Part shown: one piece after another, positions 55,563 to 64,000 of the stretch
Position numbering within the stretch: position 1 is the first letter of the stretch
Layout: every line of letters begins with the position of its first letter
Source of the DNA: Streptomyces ochraceiscleroticus
Lineage (GTDB): Bacteria > Actinomycetota > Actinomycetes > Streptomycetales > Streptomycetaceae
Assembly: GCF_000720485.1 (NCBI RefSeq)
Contig: NZ_JOAX01000001.1
Span: forward strand, 186,001-250,000
DNA: 64,000 bases
Reading direction: 5' to 3'
Made by a program: the position numbers and the translations under genes
Notes under the pieces: generated by a model
What the model saw: only the letters and a program-made list of their open reading frames with translations
What the model was told of the DNA's origin: nothing
Databases searched by the model: none

Positions 55563-56197
55563 GCGCGAGGATCCTCGTCGTCGACAACTACGACAGCTTC
55601 GTCTTCAACCTCGTCCAGTACCTCTACCAGCTCGGTGCCGAGTGCGAGGTGCGGCGGAACGACGAGGTGGAGCCGGGGCACGCACAGGACGGCTTCGACG
55701 GCGTCCTGCTCTCGCCGGGCCCGGGCGCGCCCGAGCAGGCCGGCGTCTGCATCGACATGGTGCGGCACTGCGCGGACACCGACGTGCCGGTCTTCGGCGT
55801 CTGCCTGGGCATGCAGTCGATGGCGGTGGCGTACGGCGGTGTCGTGGGCCGCGCCCCCGAGCTGCTGCACGGCAAGACGTCGCTGGTGACGCATGAGCAC
55901 AAGGGCGTCTTCCAGGGGCTGCCCACGCCCTTCACGGCCACCCGGTACCACTCCCTGTCGGTCGAGCGGGACACGCTGCCGGACGAGCTGGAGGTCACCG
56001 CCTGGACGGAGACCGGCCTGGTGATGGGCGTGCGCCACCGCGAACTGCGAGTGGAGGGCGTGCAGTTCCACCCGGAGTCGGTGCTGACGGAGTGGGGCCA
56101 CGGAATGCTCGCCAACTGGCTGGTCGAGTGCGGTGACGAGGGAGCGGTGGAGCGTTCGACGGGGCTTGCCCCCGTGGTCGGCAAGGCCGGCGCGTGA
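55559..56197 (+). CDS. pabA: glutamine amidotransferase, anthranilate/aminodeoxychorismate synthase component II
   Basis: The 212-residue class I amidotransferase releases ammonia from glutamine for chorismate amination. It has the nucleophile in FGVCLGMQSMAVAYGG, the His-Glu pair in QFHPESVLTEWGH, and the start ILVVDNYDSFVFNLVQYL typical of PabA/TrpG. No component I gene is nearby, so folate or tryptophan use cannot be decided. A four-base overlap joins it to the gene before and to the sortase after. Confidence 0.92.
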   Translation: MSARILVVDNYDSFVFNLVQYLYQLGAECEVRRNDEVEPGHAQDGFDGVLLSPGPGAPEQAGVCIDMVRHCADTDVPVFGVCLGMQSMAVAYGGVVGRAPELLHGKTSLVTHEHKGVFQGLPTPFTATRYHSLSVERDTLPDELEVTAWTETGLVMGVRHRELRVEGVQFHPESVLTEWGHGMLANWLVECGDEGAVERSTGLAPVVGKAGA

Positions 56198-57600
56198 CCG
56201 CACTCCGCCCCGAGCGCGAAGGCACGTCGTCGTACGGTCCTCATGATCCGTACGACGGCTCTGCCGCGTTCGAGGCGGCCGTCGGGGAGCTCGGCGATCC
56301 CCTGACGGACCCCCTGCCCGGCCGGAACCAGCACGAGCACCAGCAGTACTACGACCAGCCGCAGTACGAGGATCCGGCCGCCGGGTACGAACCGACCGCG
56401 ACCTACCTGCAGGTCCCGTCCTACGAACCGACCGCTGCCTATCCGCAGGTCCCGGCCTACGAACAGGCCGGGACGTACGCGTACGCCCAGGAGGACCCGG
56501 GCGCGTACAGCGAGGCGGCGCTCGCGTCGGCCGAGACGCTCATCGCCCCGGCCGTGCCGTACCTGCCCGCCGACGACGAGACGGTGACGCCGCGGCAGGA
56601 CGACGAGACGATGGCGCTGCGGCAGGCGGACGCGAAGGCCGTGAAACGGCCCGAGGACGCTGTTTCACGTGAAACAGAGACTCCGGCCCCCGGCGGCCGC
56701 GCCGCGCGGCGCAGAGCGGCGCAGGCGGCCGCCAAACAGGGTGGCAAACGTGCCCGCCGCGCCGCTCCAGCCGCGGAGGCCGCCAGACGGGGCGGCAAAC
56801 GCGCCCGTCGCCCGGCCCCGGCCGCGAACGCTGCGGAGACCGCGAAGGCCGCAGAGACCGCCCCCGAGTCCGCACCGACCTCGCGAGTCGCCGCCCGACG
56901 GGCCGCTCGCGCCCGAAAGGAGAGCGTCGGCGTCGTCGTCAGCCGGGTCACGGGCGAGGCGTTCATCACGCTCGGCGTGCTGATGCTGCTGTTCGTCGCC
57001 TACCAGCTCTGGTGGACCAACGTCCTGGCGCACAACCAGGCGGGCGGCGCGGCCAGCAACCTCCAGCAGGAGTGGGACAAGGACGGCGCGGACAAGCGCG
57101 CGGCGGGCGCGTTCTCGCCCGGCCAGGGCTTCGCGATCATGTACATCCCGAAGCTCGACGTGAAGGTCCCCATCGCCGAGGGCATCAGCAAGACCGGCGT
57201 CCTGGACCACGGCATGGTCGGCCACTACGGCGAGGGCAAGCTGAAGACGGCGATGCCCTGGGACAAGACGGGGAACTTCGCGGTCGCGGGCCACCGCAAC
57301 ACCCACGGCGAGCCGTTCCGCTACATCAACCGGCTGGTGAAGGGCGACAAGATCGTCGTCGAGACCCGCAGCCGCTTCTACACGTACGAGATGGAGAGCA
57401 TCCTCCCGCAGACCTCGCCCTCCAACATCGGGGTGATCGGCCCGATCCCGCCCGGCTCCGGCTTCACCGAGCCCGGCCGGTACCTCACGCTGACCACGTG
57501 CACCCCGGAGTTCACCAGTACCTACCGGATGATCGTGTGGGGCAAGATGGTCGAGGAGCGGCCGCGGAGCAAGGGCAAGCCGGATGCGCTCGTCAGCTGA
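56194..57600 (+). CDS. class E sortase with long basic N-terminal tail
   Basis: The 468-residue protein has a sortase domain of about 210 residues at the end. His is in NFAVAGHRNTHG, Cys in LTLTTCTPEF and Arg in STYRMIVWG. The membrane anchor is ITLGVLMLLFVAYQLWW. About 250 cytoplasmic residues precede it: Tyr/Pro/Gln-rich repeats (YEPTAxYxQVPxYE), then an Ala/Lys/Arg-rich segment with two GGKRARR units. A parS site encodes VSRET between them. Streptomyces SrtE1 anchors chaplins through LAxTG motifs; assignment of this one as SrtE1 is by position. The GTG overlaps the pabA stop. Confidence 0.92.
   Translation: MTALRPEREGTSSYGPHDPYDGSAAFEAAVGELGDPLTDPLPGRNQHEHQQYYDQPQYEDPAAGYEPTATYLQVPSYEPTAAYPQVPAYEQAGTYAYAQEDPGAYSEAALASAETLIAPAVPYLPADDETVTPRQDDETMALRQADAKAVKRPEDAVSRETETPAPGGRAARRRAAQAAAKQGGKRARRAAPAAEAARRGGKRARRPAPAANAAETAKAAETAPESAPTSRVAARRAARARKESVGVVVSRVTGEAFITLGVLMLLFVAYQLWWTNVLAHNQAGGAASNLQQEWDKDGADKRAAGAFSPGQGFAIMYIPKLDVKVPIAEGISKTGVLDHGMVGHYGEGKLKTAMPWDKTGNFAVAGHRNTHGEPFRYINRLVKGDKIVVETRSRFYTYEMESILPQTSPSNIGVIGPIPPGSGFTEPGRYLTLTTCTPEFTSTYRMIVWGKMVEERPRSKGKPDALVS
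56662..56675. other. parS: parS centromere site inside a sortase gene
   Basis: Perfect GTTTCACGTGAAAC, read as VSRET in the cytoplasmic tail; the rightmost copy in the window, about 22 kb from oriC. Confidence 0.93.
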
Positions 57601-57623
57601 GCACCATCAGGGGGTACCACGCG

Positions 57624-58400
57624 GTGACTGCCACCGGACAGGACGCGGACGCCTGCCGCGTCGAGGACACTGAGGCATCCGAGGCGTCGTCCAGCACGCC
57701 GCCCCCGCCCCCGCCGCGGAAGGCGCGGCGCCGGATCGCCGCGGTCGTCAGCGTCATCGGCGAGCTGCTGATCACGGCAGGCGTGGTCATGGGCCTCTTC
57801 GTCGCCTACTCGCTGTGGTGGACCAACGTCCTCGCCGACCGCGCGGCGCACCACCAGGGTGACCGGGTCCGGCAGCACTGGGCGAAGGCCAAGAGCCCGG
57901 AGCAGAAGGAGCTGGACACCAAGGACGGCATCGGCTTCCTGCACGTCCCCGCGATGAAGAACGGCGAGGTGCTGGTCAAGAAGGGCACCAGCAGCAAGGT
58001 CCTCAACGACGGGGTGGCCGGCTACTACACCGACCCCGTGAAGTCCGCGCTGCCGCAGGACAAGACGGGGAACTTCACGCTCGCCGCGCACCGGGACGGG
58101 CACGGCGCCAAGTTCCACAACATCGACAAGCTGAAGAAGGGCGACGCGGTCGTCTACGAGTCGCAGGACACCTGGTACGTCTACAAGGTCTTCGCGACGC
58201 TGCCGGAGACCTCCAAGTACGACGTCGGTGTGCTGGAGAAGACGCCCAAGGAGTCCGGCAAGCGTAAGCCGGGCCGCTACATCACGCTGACGACCTGCAC
58301 GCCGGTCTACACCTCCACCTACCGCTACATCGTGTGGGGCGAGCTGGTCCGCACCGAGAAGGTCGACGCCGACCGCACTCCGCCCAAGGAGCTGCGCTAG
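57624..58400 (+). CDS. class E sortase (second of a pair)
   Basis: The 258-residue enzyme has an anchor (LLITAGVVMGLFVAYSLWW) and triad residues in NFTLAAHRDGHG (His), ITLTTCTPVY (Cys) and STYRYIVWG (Arg). The N-terminus is short and Pro-rich. It starts 23 bp after the previous sortase, with AGGGGG before a GTG at 57624, and is probably cotranscribed. By order it corresponds to SrtE2. A strong terminator follows. Confidence 0.92.
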   Translation: MTATGQDADACRVEDTEASEASSSTPPPPPPRKARRRIAAVVSVIGELLITAGVVMGLFVAYSLWWTNVLADRAAHHQGDRVRQHWAKAKSPEQKELDTKDGIGFLHVPAMKNGEVLVKKGTSSKVLNDGVAGYYTDPVKSALPQDKTGNFTLAAHRDGHGAKFHNIDKLKKGDAVVYESQDTWYVYKVFATLPETSKYDVGVLEKTPKESGKRKPGRYITLTTCTPVYTSTYRYIVWGELVRTEKVDADRTPPKELR

Positions 58401-58415
58401 TCCGCAGGCGTACGC

Positions 58416-58451
58416 GAGAGGGCCCGGGGCGCAATGCCCCGGGCCCTCTTC
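58416..58451. terminator. bidirectional terminator
   Basis: At least 14 bp of stem (58417-58430 with 58436-58449) with a GCAAT loop between the convergent sortase and pknB genes. Confidence 0.88.
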
Positions 58452-58471
58452 GTGTGCCGACTGCCGCCGGC

Positions 58472-60448
58472 TCAGTTCTTGTCGCGGCCCCAGCCGCCGG
58501 CGCCGCCGAAGAAGCCGCCGTCGTCCCCGCCGTCCTCGTTGCCGGGCATCGTGGTGAGGTTCACGGGCGTGTTCTTGGCGACCTCGGTGCCGGCCACCGG
58601 GTCGGACACCACGACGGTGGCCTTGTCGTCCTGCGGCCCGGTGATGTTGCCGACCGCGAGACCCATGTCGGTGAGGGTCTTCTTGGCGTCCTTGAGCTTC
58701 TGGTTGGCCAGGTCGGGAACCTGGACCTTCTCGGCCGCCTTGGCGACGGTCAGGGTGATCGTGGAGCCGTTCTCGGCCTGGCTGCCGCCGGCCGGGTCCT
58801 GCGACAGCACGGTCTCGGCCGGCTGGTCGGACTCCTGGTCGGTGCGTGCCACCTCGAAGCCCAGGTCGGTGAGCTGCTTCTGCGCCGCGTCGAAGGGCTT
58901 GTTCGTGACGTCGGGCACCGAGGTCTTCGGCTTGGCGGCCGCGACGGTCAGAGTGATCGTCTTGTCCTTGGCGGCCTCGGTCTGGCTCTCGGGGTCCTGC
59001 CGGATGACCTTGCCGGGGGTCTGGTCGGACTGCTCCGTCGTCTGCTGGACGTCCGTGAAGCCCTTGTTCTCCAGGATCGACTTGGCCTTGTCGAAGGTGT
59101 AGCCGAGCACGTCCGGCACGGTGACCTTGGCCGGCCCGGTGCACATCGTGACCGTGACCGTGTCGCCCTTGCCGATGGTCGCCCGGGGCTTCGGGTTCTG
59201 CTTGGTGACCTGGCCCTTTTCGACGTTGTCGCAGGTCGTGCTACCGCCCCTGACCACCTCGAAGTCGCCGTTGCGGCCGGCCTCCTTGGCCTCGGTGAGG
59301 GTCTTGCCGACCAGGCTGGGCACGTCGAGGTCGCCGCCGGCCTTGCCGCCGCTGAACATCGCTTTGCCGATGAAGATCGCGCCGATCAGCACCAGGACCG
59401 CCGCCACGATCAGCAGGATCGTGGAGGTGCGGTTCTTCTTCTGGCCGCGGCGCCGGTCCGGACGGTCGTCGTAGCCGTAACCGCCGTCATCGGGGTTGAC
59501 CGGCGGCAGCATGGACGTGGCGCCCGCTGGGTCCTGCGGCCGCAGCGTCGCGGTGGGCTGGTCCTGGTCGTAGCCGACGGCGCCGAGCGCCGCGGTGGCC
59601 GCGACCGGCTGCCCGTCCAGCGCCGCCTCGATGTCGGCGCGCATCTCGTCCGCCGACTGATAGCGGTAGTCGGGGTCCTTGACCAGGGCCTTCAGGACGA
59701 TGGCGTCCATCTCGGGCGTGATCTCGGAGTCGAAGTTGCTCGGCGGCTGCGGCTCCTCGCGTACGTGCTGGTACGCGACCGCGACCGGCGAGTCGCCGAC
59801 GAACGGCGGCCGTACGGTGAGGAGTTCGTACAGCAGACAGCCGGTGGAGTAGAGGTCCGAGCGGGCGTCGACCTGCTCGCCCTTGGCCTGCTCCGGGGAG
59901 AGGTACTGCGCGGTACCGATCACCGCGGCGGTCTGCGTCATCGTCATCCCGGCGTCACCCATCGCGCGGGCGATGCCGAAGTCCATGACCTTGACCTGGC
60001 CGGTGCGGGTGAGCATGACGTTCGCGGGCTTGATGTCGCGGTGGACGATGCCGGCCCGGTGCGAGTACTCCAGCGCCTGGAGCACACCGATGGTCATCTC
60101 CAGGGACCGCTCGGGCAGCAGCTTGCGGCCGGAGTGCAGCAGCTCACGCAGCGTGGAGCCGTCGACGTACTCCATCACGATGTACGGGATCGAGACGCCG
60201 TCGACGTAGTCCTCGCCGGTGTCGTAGACCGCGACGATGGACGGGTGGTTCAGCGAGGCGGCCGACTGGGCCTCCCGGCGGAACCGGGCCTGGAACGACG
60301 GATCGCGGGCGAGGTCCACGCGCAGCGTCTTCACAGCGACGGTGCGACCCAGGCGAGTGTCATGGGCGAGGTAGACCTCGGCCATGCCGCCGCGGCCGAG
60401 CACCGAGCCCAGCTCGTACCGGCCGCCGAGGCGACGCGGCTCTTCCAT
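58472..60448 (-). CDS. pknB: PASTA-domain serine/threonine kinase PknB
   Basis: The 658-residue transmembrane kinase senses muropeptides and controls growth and cell-wall synthesis. The kinase domain has YELGSVLGRGGMAEVYLAHD, VAVKTL, HRDIKPANVML and MDFGIARAMG. One helix (STILLIVAAVLVLIGAIFI) is followed by four PASTA repeats. The start is the ATG at 60448 with GGAG. No pknA lies between it and pbpA, unlike in mycobacteria. Its operon partners include the opposing phosphatase gene. Confidence 0.94.
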   Translation of the reverse strand: MEEPRRLGGRYELGSVLGRGGMAEVYLAHDTRLGRTVAVKTLRVDLARDPSFQARFRREAQSAASLNHPSIVAVYDTGEDYVDGVSIPYIVMEYVDGSTLRELLHSGRKLLPERSLEMTIGVLQALEYSHRAGIVHRDIKPANVMLTRTGQVKVMDFGIARAMGDAGMTMTQTAAVIGTAQYLSPEQAKGEQVDARSDLYSTGCLLYELLTVRPPFVGDSPVAVAYQHVREEPQPPSNFDSEITPEMDAIVLKALVKDPDYRYQSADEMRADIEAALDGQPVAATAALGAVGYDQDQPTATLRPQDPAGATSMLPPVNPDDGGYGYDDRPDRRRGQKKNRTSTILLIVAAVLVLIGAIFIGKAMFSGGKAGGDLDVPSLVGKTLTEAKEAGRNGDFEVVRGGSTTCDNVEKGQVTKQNPKPRATIGKGDTVTVTMCTGPAKVTVPDVLGYTFDKAKSILENKGFTDVQQTTEQSDQTPGKVIRQDPESQTEAAKDKTITLTVAAAKPKTSVPDVTNKPFDAAQKQLTDLGFEVARTDQESDQPAETVLSQDPAGGSQAENGSTITLTVAKAAEKVQVPDLANQKLKDAKKTLTDMGLAVGNITGPQDDKATVVVSDPVAGTEVAKNTPVNLTTMPGNEDGGDDGGFFGGAGGWGRDKN

Positions 60449-60593
60449 AGCTACTCCAGCCCTCTCCGTTGATCCCGACCGCACCTGTGTGTGGTCCGGC
60501 GGTGTGCTGTTCGGGCATACCGTACCCGGCACGCCTGACGTGGCCCGGCCACGGCCGCCACCTGATATCCGACCGGTACGGTCGTGACCGAGG

Positions 60594-62060
60594 TCACTTG
60601 TTGCCGTCGATTACCGCCTCCATGACGGCCTTGGCGACGGGAGCGGCGAGCTTGCCGCCCGCGATGTCGCCACGCAGGGTGTCGGACCCCTCGATGACCA
60701 CGGCGACGGCCACTGGGGTGCCCTTGTCGGTCTTGGCGTAGGAGATGAACCAGGCGTACGGGTTGTCCTTGTTGTCCTCACCGTGCTGCGCCGTACCGGT
60801 CTTGCCGCCGACCGTGACGCCCGGGATCTGCGCGGTGGTGCCGGTACCGGACTTGACGACCGTCTCCATCATGTCCTGCAGCTTCTGCGCGTTCTCCGGC
60901 TTCAGCGGCTCGCTGAGCTTCTCCGGCTGCGTCTGCTGGATGACGTTGAGGTTCGGCGCGACCAGCTTGTCGACCATGTACGGCTTCATCAGCGTGCCGC
61001 CGTTGGCGACGGCCGAGGCGACCATGGCCATCTGCAGCGGCGTGGCGCGGTTGGACGCCTGCCCGATGCCGGCCATGGCGTTCTGCGGCCGGTTGTCCTT
61101 GGGGTAGACGCTGGCGTCCGCGCGGACCGGGGTGAAGTGCTCCTTGTTGAAGCCGAACTGGTCGGCCTCCTCGATCATCTTCTTGTTGCCCAGGTCGGCG
61201 CTGATCTTGCCGAAGACGCTGTTGCAGGACACCCGCAGCGCCTCGCGCAGCGTGGCGTTCTCGCAGGGGAGGTTGCCCTCGTTGTTCAGCGGCTGGTGCG
61301 CGGTGTCCGGCAGGTAGTAGGGCAGCGGCGAGTTCGTCTTCGCGTCGATGTCCGTGTACAGGCCGTTCTCCAGCGCCGCGGCGGCGGTGACGACCTTGAA
61401 GGTCGAGCCGGGCGGGTAGGTCTGGCGCAGCGCCCGGTTCAGCATCGGCTCGTCGGGGTCGCTCTTCTTCAGCAGCCCGTTGTACGCCTTGGCGTCGTCG
61501 TCGCTCATGCCGGCGAAGCTGGACGGGTCGTAGGACGGCGCCGAGGACAGCGCGAGGATCGCGCCGGTCTCGGGGTTGATGGCCGCGACCGCGCCCTTCT
61601 TGCCCTTCAGACCGTCGTACGCGGCCTTCTGCGCCTTCGGGTCCAGGGTCGTGACGACGTCACCGCCCTGCTGCTTCTCACCGGTGAACATGTCCACCGT
61701 GCGGCTGAAGAACAGCTTGTCGTCGGTGCCGGTGAGGACCGGGTCGTACAGCTTCTCCAGCTGGTTCGCGTCGAACGCCTGCGAGGCGTACCCGGTGACC
61801 GGCGCCCACATGGGGCCGTCCTTGTAGGTCCGCTTGTACTTGAAGTCGCCGCTGTCCGTGGTGGTCGAGCCGGTCACGGGCTTGTCGCCGACGATGATGT
61901 TGCCGCGCGGGATGCTGTACCGCTCGATGGCCACCCGGCGGTTGTGGGAATCGTTCTTGAGTTCGTCGGCCTGGACGAACTGCACCCAGTTGACGCGGAT
62001 GAGCAGGGCGAGGACGAGCAGGCCGCAGAAGATCGCGACCCGGCGCAGGGGCTTGTTCAC
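60594..62060 (-). CDS. pbpA: class B penicillin-binding protein PbpA
   Basis: This 488-residue transpeptidase cross-links peptidoglycan with a RodA/FtsW partner. The anchor is RVAIFCGLLVLALLIRVNW, and the dimerization domain follows. Motifs are PPGSTFKVVTAAAALE (catalytic Ser), SCNSVFGK and GGKTGTAQHG. It matches Rv0016c of the mycobacterial division block. The GTG overlaps the rodA stop (GTGA). Confidence 0.95.
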   Translation of the reverse strand: MNKPLRRVAIFCGLLVLALLIRVNWVQFVQADELKNDSHNRRVAIERYSIPRGNIIVGDKPVTGSTTTDSGDFKYKRTYKDGPMWAPVTGYASQAFDANQLEKLYDPVLTGTDDKLFFSRTVDMFTGEKQQGGDVVTTLDPKAQKAAYDGLKGKKGAVAAINPETGAILALSSAPSYDPSSFAGMSDDDAKAYNGLLKKSDPDEPMLNRALRQTYPPGSTFKVVTAAAALENGLYTDIDAKTNSPLPYYLPDTAHQPLNNEGNLPCENATLREALRVSCNSVFGKISADLGNKKMIEEADQFGFNKEHFTPVRADASVYPKDNRPQNAMAGIGQASNRATPLQMAMVASAVANGGTLMKPYMVDKLVAPNLNVIQQTQPEKLSEPLKPENAQKLQDMMETVVKSGTGTTAQIPGVTVGGKTGTAQHGEDNKDNPYAWFISYAKTDKGTPVAVAVVIEGSDTLRGDIAGGKLAAPVAKAVMEAVIDGNK

Positions 62061-63454
62061 GGTCGGACCACCTGGGTCATCTCGGCGTCGGTGGAGGGAG
62101 CGGGGGCCGGGGCCGGGCGGCGCGCGGTGTCGCTGATCCGGAGCAGGATCGCGACCAGTGCCCAGTTGGCGATGACGGACGAACCGCCCTGCGCCAGGAA
62201 CGGCATGGTCATACCGGTCAGCGGGATCAGCCCCGTGACACCGCCGGCGACGACGAAGACCTGCAGCGCGAACGCGCCGGACAGGCCGACGGCCAGCAGC
62301 TTGCCGAACGGGTCGCGGGCGGCCAGCGCCGTACGGATGCCGCGCTCGATCAGCAGGCCGTAGAGCAGCAGGATGGCCATGACTCCGGCCAGGCCCAGCT
62401 CCTCGCCGACAGTGGCGAGGATGTAGTCGCTCTTCGGCGCGATACCGCCGATGAGGCGGGAGTACCCCTGCCCGAGGCCCGACCCGAGGATGCCGCCGGA
62501 ACCGAAGGAGTACATCGCCTGGGCGGTCTCGGTGACGCCCCCGTTGAGCAGTTCCAGGGGGTTCAGCCAGTTGTGCACACGGGTCTGCACGTGGGACTCG
62601 AAGGTGGCCACGGCGACCGCGCCGGCGCCGCTGAGCAGCAGACCGAAGACGATCCAGCTGGTCCGCTCCGTCGCGACGTACAGCATGATCACGAAGAGGC
62701 CGAAGAACAGCAGCGACGTACCGAGGTCGGTTTCGAAGACCAGGATCATCAGGCTCAGCGCCCAGATGACCAGGATCGGGCCGAGGTCACGGCCGCGCGG
62801 CAGGTACAGGCCCATGAAGCGGCGGCTGGCCAGCGCCAGCGCGTCCCGCTTCACCATCAGGTACCCGGCGAAGAAGATCGCGATGATGATCTTCGCGAAC
62901 TCGCCCGGCTGCAGCGAGCCCACGCCCGGGATCGTGATCCAGATGCGGGCACCGAAGCGGGCCGGGAAGAACACCGGCAGGATCAGCAGGACCAGCGCTG
63001 CCACCATGGAGATGTAGGTGTAGCGCTGCAGGACGCGGTGGTCCTTCAGGAAGATCAGTACGCCCAGGAACAGTGCGACGCCGAGCGTGGACCACATGAG
63101 CTGTCCCGGCGCCATCGCCCCGCCGAGCTGCGGCGTGGTGATCTGCGGCTCCTGGTCCAGGCGCCAGATGAACACCAGGCCCAGCCCGTTCAGCAGCGTG
63201 GAGACCGGGAGCATCAGCGGGTCCGCGTACGGGGCCCACTTCCGCACGACCAAGTGCGCGACGCCCGCCAGCAGGCCGAGGCCCAGGGCGTAGCCGAGCA
63301 CGCCGGCGGGGACCGTGTCCTCCTTGGCGAGCCCCACGTTGATGTAGGCGAACACCGGGATGATCACGGCGAAGACGAGCAGCGCCAGTTCGGTGTTCCG
63401 GCGGCTCGGGGCTCCGATCGTCCCGATGGTGGTGGTGTTGCTGGTACTGCTCAT
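62057..63454 (-). CDS. rodA: SEDS-family peptidoglycan polymerase (RodA/FtsW type)
   Basis: The 465-residue protein has ten or more membrane helices and polymerizes lipid II together with a class B PBP. SEDS blocks are FIWRLDQEPQ near the front, VGSLQPGEFAKIIIAIFFAGYL, ETDLGTSLLFFGLFVIMLYV and GLIPLTGMTMPFLAQGGSSV. It is coupled to pbpA by a four-base overlap. The assignment as RodA, not FtsW, follows from pairing with pbpA and gene order. Confidence 0.93.
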   Translation of the reverse strand: MSSTSNTTTIGTIGAPSRRNTELALLVFAVIIPVFAYINVGLAKEDTVPAGVLGYALGLGLLAGVAHLVVRKWAPYADPLMLPVSTLLNGLGLVFIWRLDQEPQITTPQLGGAMAPGQLMWSTLGVALFLGVLIFLKDHRVLQRYTYISMVAALVLLILPVFFPARFGARIWITIPGVGSLQPGEFAKIIIAIFFAGYLMVKRDALALASRRFMGLYLPRGRDLGPILVIWALSLMILVFETDLGTSLLFFGLFVIMLYVATERTSWIVFGLLLSGAGAVAVATFESHVQTRVHNWLNPLELLNGGVTETAQAMYSFGSGGILGSGLGQGYSRLIGGIAPKSDYILATVGEELGLAGVMAILLLYGLLIERGIRTALAARDPFGKLLAVGLSGAFALQVFVVAGGVTGLIPLTGMTMPFLAQGGSSVIANWALVAILLRISDTARRPAPAPAPSTDAEMTQVVRP

Positions 63455-63477
63455 GAGATCAACGGCCCCCTACGCCC

Positions 63478-64000
63478 TCACTGCTGGGTGCTGCAATTCT
63501 TCTCCAGCCGCTGCTGCTCCACTGAGGGGGAGTTGCTGGTGGACGGCGTAGGAGTGGGGCTCGCGCTGCTCGTCGCGCTGCCCGGCCCGGCCGTGGAGCT
63601 GGGCTTGGCGGTCGCGCCCGGCTTCGTACCGGCGGTGCCGCCGGCCTGGCGCTCGCTCTTCTTGCGGGCCGCCTCGCGCTCCGCGGCCTCCCGCTGCTGC
63701 AGGGACTTGCACGCGCCGGCCTGCTTGCCGAGCTCGCCGACCTTGGCCAGTGCCTGGTTGTGGCTGTCGACCGCGATCGTCTCCTCGACCTGCTTGCGCT
63801 GGTAGGCGGGCAGGTACTTGAGTTCGATCTCGGGGTGGTCCTGGTCGATCTTGTTCATGGAGAACCACGCCAGGTCCTGGCTGATGCCCTGGTACAGGGC
63901 CACGTGCCCGTCCCTGGCACCCACGAAGTACTGCGACTGCGTCCAGCGGTATCCCGCGTACAGTCCGCCGCCGACCACGGCCAGGCACAGCGCGACGATC
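63478..64000 (-). CDS. pstP: PP2C-type Ser/Thr phosphatase PstP, C-terminal part (partial)
   Basis: The frame runs past the right edge. The visible 173 residues are a membrane helix (ALCLAVVGGGLYAGYRW) and an outer part (SQYFVGARDGHVALYQGISQ; KIDQDHPEIELKYLPAYQRK) with an Ala/Ser/Thr/Pro-rich tail. This architecture and the position upstream of rodA match PstP, which dephosphorylates PknB targets. The catalytic domain lies outside the window. Confidence 0.85.
   Translation of the reverse strand, partial: IVALCLAVVGGGLYAGYRWTQSQYFVGARDGHVALYQGISQDLAWFSMNKIDQDHPEIELKYLPAYQRKQVEETIAVDSHNQALAKVGELGKQAGACKSLQQREAAEREAARKKSERQAGGTAGTKPGATAKPSSTAGPGSATSSASPTPTPSTSNSPSVEQQRLEKNCSTQQ

Overview
The window is about 64 kb of very GC-rich actinobacterial chromosome centred on the replication origin, and it almost certainly comes from a Streptomyces. 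The evidence is the order rpmH-dnaA-oriC-dnaN-gnd-recF-dciA-gyrB-gyrA, a roughly 0.9 kb oriC with about 19 DnaA boxes, a DnaA of about 674 residues with a very long linker, at least 16 copies of the Streptomyces parS palindrome GTTTCACGTGAAAC, SrtE-type sortases, FemX, and frequent GTG starts with strong Shine-Dalgarno sequences. The species cannot be named from this sequence alone.

Left arm (1-31.7 kb). The end of a MATE exporter faces the ribosomal and replication operon rpsF-ssb-rpsR-rplI. Next come a small membrane protein, femX with an alanine-racemase-like neighbour, a GT87-type membrane glycosyltransferase and a class A penicillin-binding protein. A PadR regulator and inositol-1-phosphate synthase follow, then an MFS transporter and the CCA-adding enzyme. 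The conserved block DUF6049 - murJ - pseudokinase - sigM - rsmA - trxB - trxA leads to a GNAT protein and then to the leftward series parB, parA, rsmG, jag, yidC, yidD, rnpA, rpmH. Apart from local insertions and losses this matches the gene order on the same side of the Mycobacterium tuberculosis origin.

Origin and right arm (31.7-64 kb). Divergent dnaA is followed by oriC, dnaN, gnd, recF, dciA, gyrB, gyrA, a DUF3566 protein, tRNA-Ile and a DLW-39 peptide. An accessory stretch then holds a secreted membrane-anchored protein, a Ser/Thr kinase, an XRE regulator, tRNA-Ala, small membrane proteins, an MMPL remnant and DUF5324. The conserved series resumes with cyclophilin, rhomboid protease, crgA, DUF881, three class E sortases around a pabA-type amidotransferase, and the cell-wall and division block pstP-rodA-pbpA-pknB transcribed toward the origin.

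The genes serve four linked tasks: starting replication (DnaA, DnaN, DciA, gyrase, SSB), segregating the origin (ParA, ParB, parS), inserting membrane proteins (YidC, YidD), and building and policing the cell envelope (FemX, PBPs, MurJ, RodA, PknB, PstP, sortases, CrgA). Thiol redox control also appears: a textbook SigR promoter precedes trxBA, and a similar motif precedes padR-ino1. The most unusual signals are: parS sites inside genes that are all read in one frame (VSRET), three parS sites spaced exactly 28 bp apart before gyrB, a second cluster of perfect DnaA boxes 19 kb from oriC, a duplicated dnaN tail differing only at synonymous positions, an alanine-racemase-like protein lacking the second catalytic tyrosine, and a decayed MMPL transporter.
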